This document shows positions 52,863 to 64,000 of a stretch of DNA of 64,000 nucleotides, piece after piece. The stretch's first letter is position 1. Each line of letters starts with the position of its first letter. This DNA comes from Microbulbifer sp. ALW1 (GTDB taxonomy: Bacteria; Pseudomonadota; Gammaproteobacteria; Pseudomonadales; Cellvibrionaceae). Where the stretch lies: positions 4,324,501-4,388,500 of the forward strand of contig NZ_CP047569.1 in NCBI RefSeq assembly GCF_009903625.1, read 5' to 3'. The notes beneath the pieces are model-generated. The model was given only the letters and a program-made list of their open reading frames with translations, made no database searches and was not told the origin of the DNA. Made by a program: the position numbers and the translations under genes.

Positions 52863-52931
52863 CTATCGTCAGTGCATGACCGCCTTTCGCCCGAGGACAA
52901 AAAACAGCCTTACCCCATTAGCGGGGGCCGC

Positions 52932-52960
52932 ATTCTATAAGCGACGGCACCCCTAGTCAA
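52932..52960 (-). promoter_or_regulatory. rpsLp: sigma-70 promoter of the str operon
   Basis: On the minus strand TTGACT (52955-52960, five of six) is followed after 17 nt by TAGAAT (52932-52937, five of six). Transcription would start near 52925 and give a leader of about 113 nt before rpsL. Confidence 0.8.
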
Positions 52961-53014
52961 TCACCTGCCGAAGTAAACACTAACTCCGGCTTATGATTGC
53001 TATCCGGAACTAAC

Positions 53015-53045
53015 CAGGAGGAACGACTTTTCAGTCAACCTCCTG
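53015..53045 (-). terminator. terminator-like hairpin after rpoC
   Basis: CAGGAGG (53015-53021) and CCTCCTG (53039-53045) pair, with a nested GACT/AGTC stem inside, 25 bp beyond the rpoC stop. The T tract is weak (GTTAGTTCC), so termination may be incomplete. Confidence 0.6.
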
Positions 53046-53070
53046 ATCAGACCACTCCGTTCTATCGACC

Positions 53071-57303
<4,233 letters not shown>

Positions 57304-57330
57304 GGCCTTTCCTCCACTAGGGGGTAGTCA

Positions 57331-57395
57331 TTCCGGCCAACTGCCTTTGGGGCCGGAAGTGCCGGTGGTGGTGATTCGCAATCGCCGCCACCGGC
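57331..57395 (-). repeat. two successive hairpins between rpoB and rpoC
   Basis: TTCCGGCC/GGCCGGAA (57331-57358) is a perfect 8-bp stem. Directly beside it, 57361-57376 and 57380-57395 form a 16-nt arm pair with two mismatched or wobble positions and a 3-nt loop. Neither has a T tract. Their likely role is RNA stability or processing of the rpoBC message. Confidence 0.6.
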
Positions 57396-57426
57396 CTCTG
57401 TCTACTAAATCCGATTGATACCAGTG

Positions 57427-60400
57427 TTACTCGTTTTCCAGCTCGAAGTTCATACCCAGCGAGCGGATTTCCTTAACCAGTACGTTGAAGGATTCGGGCA
57501 TGCCCGGCTCCATGCGGTGGTCGCCATCCACGATGTTTTTATACATCTTGGTACGACCTTCAACGTCATCGGATTTGACCGTGAGCATTTCCTGCAGGGT
57601 GTAGGCGGCACCGTATGCTTCCAGTGCCCACACCTCCATCTCACCGAATCGCTGACCACCGAACTGCGCCTTACCACCCAGCGGCTGCTGGGTAACCAGG
57701 CTGTAGGAACCGGTAGAACGCGCGTGCATCTTGTCGTCTACCAGGTGGTTCAGCTTCAGCATGTACATGTAGCCCACGGTGACCGGACGCTCGAAAGAGT
57801 CACCAGTACGGCCGTCGAACAGGGTGATCTGACCGGAATCCGGAATGTCCGCCAGACGCAGCAGTTTCTTGATTTCAGGCTCTGCCGCACCGTCGAATAC
57901 CGGAGTCGCCATCGGCACACCGCGACGCAGGTTTTCGGCCATGGCCAGAACTTCCTGGTCCGTCAGCTCGTTCAGGTCTTCAACACGGCCACCGGTGGAG
58001 TTGTACACCTCTTCCAGGAAGCCGCGTACTTTCTCCGCTTCCTGCTTTTCTTTGACCATGCGATCGATCTTCACGCCGAGACCTTTCGCCGCCATGCCCA
58101 GGTGCATTTCCAGTACCTGACCGACGTTCATACGAGACGGTACACCCAGCGGGTTCAGAACCACGTCCACCGGCTCACCGTTTTCGTCGTACGGCATGTC
58201 TTCAACCGGCTTGATCACGGAGATAACACCTTTGTTACCGTGACGGCCGGCCATCTTGTCACCGGGCTGGATGCGACGTTTGATCGCCAGGTACACCTTG
58301 ACGATTTTCAGTACGCCCGGTGCCAGGTCGTCGCCGGATTCCAGCTTTTTCTTCTTGTCTTCGAACTGCTCGTCCAGTAGCTTGCGGCGCTCTTTCAGCT
58401 GGGCTTCGGCTTTTTCCAACTGCTCGTTCAGGCTCTCTTCGGCCATGCGCAGCTTGAACCAGTCTTCGCGCGGCAGCGCGGACAGGGTTTCAGCATTCAG
58501 CACGTCACCTTTCTTGACGCCCTTGCCACCGGCCACTGCCTGACCTTCCAGTGCCGCTGCCAAACGCTCGAAAGTCGCGCCCTCAACGATACGGTACTCT
58601 TCGTTCAGGTCCTTGCGCACTTCGTCCAGCTGGGCTTTTTCGATCGCCAGGGAACGCTGGTCTTTCTGCAGACCGTCGCGGGTGAAGACCTGGACGTCGA
58701 TCACGGTACCGCGGGTGCCGGAAGGCGCGCGCAGTGAGGTGTCTTTAACGTCGGAGGCCTTCTCACCGAAGATCGCACGCAGCAGTTTTTCTTCCGGAGT
58801 CAGCTGGGCTTCACCTTTCGGGGTGACCTTACCGACCAGAATGTCGCCAGCGCCCACTTCCGCACCGATGTACACGATGCCGGACTCGTCCAGCTTGTTC
58901 AGCGCAGACTCGCCCACGTTGGGGATATCCGCGGTGATTTCCTCACTGCCCAGCTTGGTGTCACGGGCAATACAGGTCAGTTCCTGGATGTGGATGGTGG
59001 TGAAGCGGTCTTCCTGTACCACGCGCTCGGATACGAGGATGGAGTCCTCGAAGTTGTAGCCGTTCCAGGGCATGAACGCGATGCGCATGTTCTGGCCCAG
59101 TGCCAGCTCACCCAGGTCAACGGACGGGCCGTCGGCCAGGATATCGCCACGCTCAACCACGTCACCGGTCTTCACGATCGGGCGCTGGTTGATACAGGTG
59201 TTCTGGTTGGAACGGGTGTACTTGGTCAGACCGTACAGATCCACACCCGCATCACCGGCTTCTACTTCATCGTCCGCCACGCGAACAACAACACGGCTGG
59301 CGTCAACACGCTCGATCACACCGCCGCGCTTCGCTACCACACACACGCCGGAGTCGCGCGCTACGGTGCGCTCCATGCCGGTACCTACCAGCGGCTTTTC
59401 AGCACGCAGGGTGGGGACCGCCTGACGCTGCATGTTCGATCCCATCAATGCGCGGTTGGCGTCATCGTGTTCCAGGAACGGGATCATGGCCGCAGCAACG
59501 GATACCACCTGACGGGCGGACACGTCCATGTACTGGATTTCGTCCGGGGTCTTCAGGGTAAATTCGTACTGGTAACGCACGCTGACCAGGTCATCGGTAA
59601 AGCGACCGTTCTCGTCCACCGCAGCGGAAGCCTGTGCAACCACGTAGTTGGCTTCGTTGATCGCAGACAGGTATTCGATCTGGTCGGTCACCTGGCCGTC
59701 GACAACCTTGCGGTACGGGCTTTCCAGGAAGCCGTAGTGGTTGGCGCGGGCATAGGTCGCCAGGGAGTTGATCAGACCGATGTTCGGCCCTTCCGGCGTT
59801 TCAATCGGACATACGCGGCCGTAGTGGGTCGGGTGCACGTCGCGCACCTCGAAGCCCGCGCGCTCGCGGGTCAGACCACCCGGGCCAAGAGCCGATACAC
59901 GGCGCTTGTGGGTAACTTCTGACAGCGGGTTGTTCTGGTCCATAAACTGGGACAGCTGGGAAGAGCCAAAGAACTCTTTTACCGCAGCGGCAACCGGCTT
60001 GGCGTTGATCAGATCCTGCGGCATCAGGCCTTCGGATTCCGCCATGGACAGACGCTCTTTCACCGCGCGCTCGACACGTACCAGACCCACACGGAACTGG
60101 TTTTCGGCCATTTCGCCCACGGAACGTACGCGACGATTACCCAGGTGGTCGATATCGTCGACCATACCGCGACCGTTGCGGATCTCGATCAGGGTTTTCA
60201 GAACATCGACGATGTCGTCTTTGCTCAGGGTGCCTTCACCGGTTTCGTCTTCGCGACTCAAACGGCGGTTGAACTTCATACGACCAACTGCAGACAGGTC
60301 GTAACGCTCGTCGGAGAAGAACAGATTCTCGAACAGGGATTCCGCAGATTCCTTGGTGGGCGGCTCGCCCGGGCGCATCATGCGGTAGATTTCTACCAGT

Positions 60401-61500
60401 GCTTCCAGCTGGGTGCGGGAAGGATCAGCGCGCAGGGTGTCGGAAACGAACGGACCGCAGTCGAGGTCGTTGGTGTACAGGGTCTCGATGTCTTTGACAT
60501 TCATGACCTTGAGCTTGGCAACCACTTCATCAGTGATTTCGCTATTCGCCTCTACCGCCACTTCACCGGTGGACTCATCGATGATGTCCTGGGCCAGAAC
60601 ACGGCCGTTCAGGTAGGTCAGCGGTGCTTCCAGGGTTTCCACACCAGCCTTTTCCAGCTGACGGATGTGGCGCGGGGTAATACGACGCCCCTCTTCCACG
60701 ATCACTTTGCCCTTGCCGTCCTTGATGTCGAAGGAGGCAACATCACCGCGCAGGCGCGACGGGATCAGCTCCAGGCTGACAGTGTCGTCATTCAGGGTGA
60801 ACTTGCTGGTGTCGAAGAACATTTCCAGCATTTCCTGGGAGCTGTATCCCAGGGCGCGCAGCAGAATAGTCGCCGGCAATTTACGACGACGGTCGATACG
60901 CACGTAGACCAGATCTTTCGGGTCGAATTCGAAATCGAGCCAGGAACCGCGGTAAGGAATTACCCGCGCGGCGTACAGCAGCTTACCGGAAGAGTGGGTC
61001 TTGCCCTTGTCGTGATCGAAGAATACACCCGGGGAGCGGTGCAGCTGGGATACGATTACACGCTCGGTACCGTTAATAACGAAGGTACCGTTTTCGGTCA
61101 TGAGCGGAATTTCGCCCATGTACACTTCCTGCTCTTTAATGTCCTTGATGGACTTATTGGCAGATTCTTTATCGTAAATGATCAGGCGTACACGCACACG
61201 CAGCGGGCAAGCGTAAGTCACGCCACGCAGGGTACATTCCTTCACATCAAATGCCGGCTTGCCGAGGGTATAGCTCACATATTCGAGCGCGGCGTTACCG
61301 GAATAGCTAACAATTGGAAATACAGACTTGAACGCCGCCTGCAGACCGATATCCAGGCGCTCGTCTGGGCGCGTGTCGGCCTGAGTAAATTTGCGATACG
61401 AGTCCAGCTGTATCGCAAGCAGGAAAGGTACGTCCATGACCTTAGGCAATTTGCCAAAATCCTTGCGGATACGTTTTTTCTCAGTGTATGAGTAAGCCAT
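57427..61500 (-). CDS. rpoB: RNA polymerase beta subunit
   Basis: This is the beta subunit of RNA polymerase, 1,357 residues (E. coli 1,342), beginning [20 protein letters not shown]. The rifampicin-binding region near 514-545 reads [20 protein letters not shown] then [10 protein letters not shown], which is the sensitive wild-type pattern. The C-terminal clamp segment [20 protein letters not shown] is conserved. It follows rplL after 284 bp, which hold two strong hairpins, and precedes rpoC. Confidence 0.99.
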   Translation of the reverse strand: MAYSYTEKKRIRKDFGKLPKVMDVPFLLAIQLDSYRKFTQADTRPDERLDIGLQAAFKSVFPIVSYSGNAALEYVSYTLGKPAFDVKECTLRGVTYACPLRVRVRLIIYDKESANKSIKDIKEQEVYMGEIPLMTENGTFVINGTERVIVSQLHRSPGVFFDHDKGKTHSSGKLLYAARVIPYRGSWLDFEFDPKDLVYVRIDRRRKLPATILLRALGYSSQEMLEMFFDTSKFTLNDDTVSLELIPSRLRGDVASFDIKDGKGKVIVEEGRRITPRHIRQLEKAGVETLEAPLTYLNGRVLAQDIIDESTGEVAVEANSEITDEVVAKLKVMNVKDIETLYTNDLDCGPFVSDTLRADPSRTQLEALVEIYRMMRPGEPPTKESAESLFENLFFSDERYDLSAVGRMKFNRRLSREDETGEGTLSKDDIVDVLKTLIEIRNGRGMVDDIDHLGNRRVRSVGEMAENQFRVGLVRVERAVKERLSMAESEGLMPQDLINAKPVAAAVKEFFGSSQLSQFMDQNNPLSEVTHKRRVSALGPGGLTRERAGFEVRDVHPTHYGRVCPIETPEGPNIGLINSLATYARANHYGFLESPYRKVVDGQVTDQIEYLSAINEANYVVAQASAAVDENGRFTDDLVSVRYQYEFTLKTPDEIQYMDVSARQVVSVAAAMIPFLEHDDANRALMGSNMQRQAVPTLRAEKPLVGTGMERTVARDSGVCVVAKRGGVIERVDASRVVVRVADDEVEAGDAGVDLYGLTKYTRSNQNTCINQRPIVKTGDVVERGDILADGPSVDLGELALGQNMRIAFMPWNGYNFEDSILVSERVVQEDRFTTIHIQELTCIARDTKLGSEEITADIPNVGESALNKLDESGIVYIGAEVGAGDILVGKVTPKGEAQLTPEEKLLRAIFGEKASDVKDTSLRAPSGTRGTVIDVQVFTRDGLQKDQRSLAIEKAQLDEVRKDLNEEYRIVEGATFERLAAALEGQAVAGGKGVKKGDVLNAETLSALPREDWFKLRMAEESLNEQLEKAEAQLKERRKLLDEQFEDKKKKLESGDDLAPGVLKIVKVYLAIKRRIQPGDKMAGRHGNKGVISVIKPVEDMPYDENGEPVDVVLNPLGVPSRMNVGQVLEMHLGMAAKGLGVKIDRMVKEKQEAEKVRGFLEEVYNSTGGRVEDLNELTDQEVLAMAENLRRGVPMATPVFDGAAEPEIKKLLRLADIPDSGQITLFDGRTGDSFERPVTVGYMYMLKLNHLVDDKMHARSTGSYSLVTQQPLGGKAQFGGQRFGEMEVWALEAYGAAYTLQEMLTVKSDDVEGRTKMYKNIVDGDHRMEPGMPESFNVLVKEIRSLGMNFELENE

Positions 61501-61701
61501 TCATATTCCCCAGCTTGATCAATGACAAGACTTCAGTAGAGATGCGGTCAGATTTCTGACAGTACGCAACCCGTCCGGGCGGGAAGTCTCTGCACAATGC
61601 ACTACGCTTTTAACAGGCGGTTAAAAACCATACTGCCCTGTGCGCAAACTTCACGATTTGGACCGTTTTTCAGCATTCAAAAGCCCGATGCTGCAAACGG
61701 C

Positions 61702-61767
61702 AAAAAGGCCGGCGGACAAAAGTCCACCAGCCTTTCCGCCAGCCCCACGAATTGCGGTTGCTGGCGG
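61702..61767 (-). terminator. attenuator region between rplL and rpoB
   Basis: Read on the minus strand, a CCGCCAGC/GCTGGCGG stem (61736-61743 and 61760-61767) is followed at once by a long imperfect stem GGCTGGTGGAC/GTCCGCCGGCC that ends in TTTTT (61702-61734). E. coli has a partial terminator and an RNase III site at this place, which lower rpoBC expression relative to the L7/L12 gene. The same function is likely here. Confidence 0.8.
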
Positions 61768-61784
61768 TGATGTGTAAAACCGAA

Positions 61785-62153
61785 TTACTTCAGTTCTACG
61801 GTAGCGCCAGCTTCTTCCAGCTCTTTTTTGGCTGCTTCAGCGTCGTCTTTGGACAGAGCTTCTTTAACGGTGCTCGGAGCGCCGTCAACCAGAGCTTTCG
61901 CTTCTTTCAGACCCAGACCAGTGATGCTGCGAACCGCTTTGATCACGTTCACTTTCTTGTCGCCAGCGGAAGCCAGAACGAGGTCGAAAGAGTCTTTCTC
62001 TTCAGCTGCAGCTTCGCCGCCAGCCGGGCCAGCCATAACTGCAGCAGCTGCGGTTACGCCGAACTTCTCTTCCATAGCTTCGATCAGCTCAACAACGTCC
62101 TTAACAGACATTTCAGCGATCGCATTGATGATATCTTCTTTAGTCAGAGACAT
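61785..62153 (-). CDS. rplL: 50S ribosomal protein L7/L12
   Basis: This is the stalk protein, present in several copies per ribosome, which recruits translation GTPases. The 122 residues have the N-terminal dimerisation helices ([20 protein letters not shown]), an alanine/glycine-rich hinge (about 36-52) and the C-terminal factor-binding domain with [20 protein letters not shown]. It follows rplJ by 86 bp. Confidence 0.98.
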   Translation of the reverse strand: MSLTKEDIINAIAEMSVKDVVELIEAMEEKFGVTAAAAVMAGPAGGEAAAEEKDSFDLVLASAGDKKVNVIKAVRSITGLGLKEAKALVDGAPSTVKEALSKDDAEAAKKELEEAGATVELK

Positions 62154-62239
62154 GAGTTAGTACCTGATTTCGTGTGAGCAGGAAACTGCTCGTATATTCA
62201 TTAAAAAGTGAAAACTGCCGCTTCGCGTTTGCGAAACCC

Positions 62240-62734
62240 TTATGCAGCTTCCTGCTCTTTTTGGTCGCGAACGGCCGCAATAGTGCGAACCAGTTTGCCA
62301 GCAGAGGCTTCTTTCATGCAGCTCATCAGCTTCGCGATTGCTTCATCGTAAGTCGGCAGGCTTGCCAACAAAGCGATGTCAGTCGCTACGCCTTCGAAGG
62401 CGGCACCTTTCAGTTCCAGCTTGTCGTTGCCCTTGGCGAACTCTTTCAGGATGCGCGCGCCGGCACCCGGATGTTCGTTGGAAAAGGCAATGATGCTGGG
62501 ACCGACGAATTTCTCGATGAGACATTCGAATTCGGTACCGGCCAGAGCGCGACGCGCCAGAGTATTGCGGACGACTTTCAACCAAACGCCGTTCTCGCGA
62601 GCCTCTTTGCGCAGGGCAGTCATGTCATTCACGGTTACGCCACGGGAATCCGCAACGACCGCAGACAGAGCACCCTCAGCAGCCTGCTGGACTTCCGCGA
62701 CAATCGCTTTCTTGTCTACGAGTCCAATAGCCAT
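62240..62734 (-). CDS. rplJ: 50S ribosomal protein L10
   Basis: L10 is the base of the stalk that binds L7/L12 dimers and 23S rRNA. I start it at the ATG at 62734 (164 residues, [18 protein letters not shown]), which matches the family N-terminus and has AGGAG 7 nt upstream. An earlier in-frame ATG would add 13 unrelated residues. The C-terminal helix that holds L7/L12 is present. In E. coli L10 in complex with L7/L12 represses its own operon through the leader; a structured leader is also seen here. Confidence 0.97.
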   Translation of the reverse strand: MAIGLVDKKAIVAEVQQAAEGALSAVVADSRGVTVNDMTALRKEARENGVWLKVVRNTLARRALAGTEFECLIEKFVGPSIIAFSNEHPGAGARILKEFAKGNDKLELKGAAFEGVATDIALLASLPTYDEAIAKLMSCMKEASAGKLVRTIAAVRDQKEQEAA

Positions 62735-62741
62735 AGTGTCA

Positions 62742-62823
62742 CTCCTGGATTTGAAAAAAGATCGGGACATCATGACCCCGATCCGTTCCGGTGCTTAAAG
62801 CTCAAATCCAGTAAAAATACTGG
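62742..62823 (-). promoter_or_regulatory. rplJ leader with terminator hairpin and alternative pairing
   Basis: On the minus strand GATCGGG/CCCGATC (62760-62783) is a perfect stem with a 10-nt loop and six T, a textbook intrinsic terminator, ending 20 nt before the rplJ ATG. It is flanked by CTGGATTTG and CAAATCCAG, whose pairing would cover part of the AGGAG site. The upstream arm of that pair overlaps a separate CCAGTA/TACTGG hairpin (62808-62823), so the two folds exclude each other. Confidence 0.65.
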
Positions 62824-63051
62824 TTTGGGCACACCGTCTGCGTAGGCTCGCTCTCCTCGGTTTGACACCGAATGACCAACCTGGTCGGAGAATGGATTAA
62901 GCAGCGCGCATTTAAACCTCAAATACTCGCCACACCTACGGTCTTTGACGACCCGCCACCCTGCCTGGAATAAAACCCGGGTAAAGTGGCGAACCCCAAA
63001 GTTCTTTTTACTGAACGTTGTTAACCTTCAGAGAATTCAATTCTCGGAAGA
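62824..63051 (-). other. rplA-rplJ intercistronic region, upstream part
   Basis: Together with the element above this makes a 317-bp gap without a gene. A CGCCAC/GTGGCG pair (62954-62991) may be part of an L10-binding leader. A near-perfect palindrome GAGAATT-AATTCTC with a one-base centre (63031-63045) lies 6 bp after the rplA stop. I could not read a convincing promoter for rplJ here. Confidence 0.45.
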
Positions 63052-63750
63052 TTATTTAACGTCCAGAGTAGCCTGGTCGATGGTCAGACCCGGGCCCATG
63101 GTAGTGCTCAGGGTGATCTTTTTCAGATACACGCCCTTCGCGGAAGCCGGCTTGGCCTTTTTCAGGTCAGCTACCAGTGCTTCCAGGTTTTCTTTCAGTG
63201 CATTGGCGTCAAAGCCAACTTTACCGATACCGCCGTGAATGATGCCGCCTTTGTCAGCGCGGAAACGCACCTGACCAGCCTTGGCATTCTTAACCGCAGT
63301 CGCAACGTCCGGGGTTACGGTTCCGGTCTTCGGGTTCGGCATCAGGCCGCGCGGGCCGAGGATCTGACCCAGCTGACCAACAACGCGCATAGCATCCGGA
63401 GAAGCTACAACCACGTCGAAATCCATCTTGCCCGCTTTAACTTCAGCGGCCAGCTCATCCATACCTACCAGGTCGGCACCAGCTTCTTTAGCGGCGTCGG
63501 CGTTGGCACCCTGGGTGAACACGGCAACACGAACGGTTTTACCAGTACCGTGCGGCAGAGTGGTGGCACCGCGAACAGCCTGGTCGGACTTACGCGGATC
63601 GATGCCGAGGTTGATGGAGGCATCAACAGTCTCTGCGAACTTCACGTTGGAGAATTCTTTCAGCAGCGCTACAGCTTCGTCGAAACCGTATGCTTTACCC
63701 GCTTCCAGTTTTTCAGCGATTGCGCGCTGACGTTTGGTCAATTTAGCCAC
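63052..63750 (-). CDS. rplA: 50S ribosomal protein L1
   Basis: L1 forms the mobile stalk that guides E-site tRNA out. The 232 residues (E. coli 234) begin [20 protein letters not shown] and contain the signature [20 protein letters not shown]. The start is a GTG directly after the rplK stop codon, with GGAGG inside the end of rplK, so translation is coupled. In E. coli L1 represses the rplKA message. Confidence 0.98.
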   Translation of the reverse strand: MAKLTKRQRAIAEKLEAGKAYGFDEAVALLKEFSNVKFAETVDASINLGIDPRKSDQAVRGATTLPHGTGKTVRVAVFTQGANADAAKEAGADLVGMDELAAEVKAGKMDFDVVVASPDAMRVVGQLGQILGPRGLMPNPKTGTVTPDVATAVKNAKAGQVRFRADKGGIIHGGIGKVGFDANALKENLEALVADLKKAKPASAKGVYLKKITLSTTMGPGLTIDQATLDVK

Positions 63751-64000
63751 TTACAGACCCTCCACTTCGATACCGGCACTGCGCGCAGAACCCGCGATGG
63801 TGCGCACCGCTGCGTCCATATCGGAAGCAGTCAGGTCAGCTTTTTTCATTTCCACGATCTCTTCGATCTGAGCGCGGGTCACTTTACCAACTTTGTCGGT
63901 ATTCGGACGGCCGGAACCGCTCTTGATCTTGGCAGCCTTGCGCAGCAGTACAGCGGCGGGCGGCGACTTCATGATGAAGGTGAAGGAGCGATCGCTGTAT
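63751..64000 (-). CDS. rplK: 50S ribosomal protein L11, C-terminal part (partial)
   Basis: L11 forms the GTPase-associated centre with 23S rRNA and is needed for the stringent response. The last 82 residues are visible, from [20 protein letters not shown] to the end GIEVEGL. They include the RNA-binding C-terminal domain with [20 protein letters not shown]. The start is beyond the right edge of the window; the full protein is usually about 142 residues. It ends immediately before rplA. Confidence 0.97.
   Translation of the reverse strand, partial: YSDRSFTFIMKSPPAAVLLRKAAKIKSGSGRPNTDKVGKVTRAQIEEIVEMKKADLTASDMDAAVRTIAGSARSAGIEVEGL

Overview
The window is a gammaproteobacterial chromosome segment, probably from a marine Cellvibrionales relative of Microbulbifer. 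That placement is inferred from overall protein character and gene order, not from a marker gene. Almost all of the ribosomal protein, RNA polymerase and elongation factor block lies here on the minus strand. Read in the direction of transcription from the right edge, it runs rplK (partial), rplA, rplJ, rplL, rpoB, rpoC, rpsL, rpsG, fusA, tuf. After a 34 kb interruption it continues rpsJ, rplC, rplD, rplW, rplB, rpsS, rplV, rpsC, rplP, rpmC, rpsQ, rplN, rplX, rplE, rpsN, rpsH, rplF, rplR, rpsE, rpmD, rplO, secY, rpmJ, rpsM, rpsK, rpsD, rpoA (partial). Gene order and lengths are those of the classical str, S10, spc and alpha operons. I could read good sigma-70 promoters in front of rpsJ and rpsL, a fair one in front of rpsM, and terminator-like or alternative-pairing structures in several leaders (rpsJ, rpsL, rplJ, rplL-rpoB).

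The accessory part (about 13.4-48.3 kb) sits between tuf and rpsJ. From the rpsJ side it holds a small YbaK-type deacylase gene on the plus strand; an apparent minus-strand operon of a SapC-family gene, a giant two-partner-secretion exoprotein (about 8,340 residues if one frameshift is repaired) and its TpsB outer-membrane transporter; a small unknown membrane protein; and, divergently, an ECF sigma factor gene closely followed by a membrane Ser/Thr kinase with a TPR sensor region. Next to tuf lie a truncated second copy of the tuf 3' end and an AT-rich gene for a secreted glycerophosphodiester phosphodiesterase with a LamG-like tail.

The most interesting unit is the sigma/kinase - SapC - giant adhesin - TpsB cluster. 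The sigma factor lacks acidic residues at the usual core-binding position, as in ECF factors that are switched on by phosphorylation, and its partner kinase is encoded 6 bp downstream. The exoprotein gene has a G7 homopolymer inside the signal-peptide codons that puts the well-placed ATG out of frame with the other 8,285 codons. This is either a phase-variable OFF state or a sequencing error. The gene also holds about eight near-identical 549-bp tandem repeats. A working model, which is inference, is a kinase-gated and possibly phase-variable surface adhesin system inserted into the ribosomal superoperon, with separate promoters keeping the S10 operon independent of tuf.
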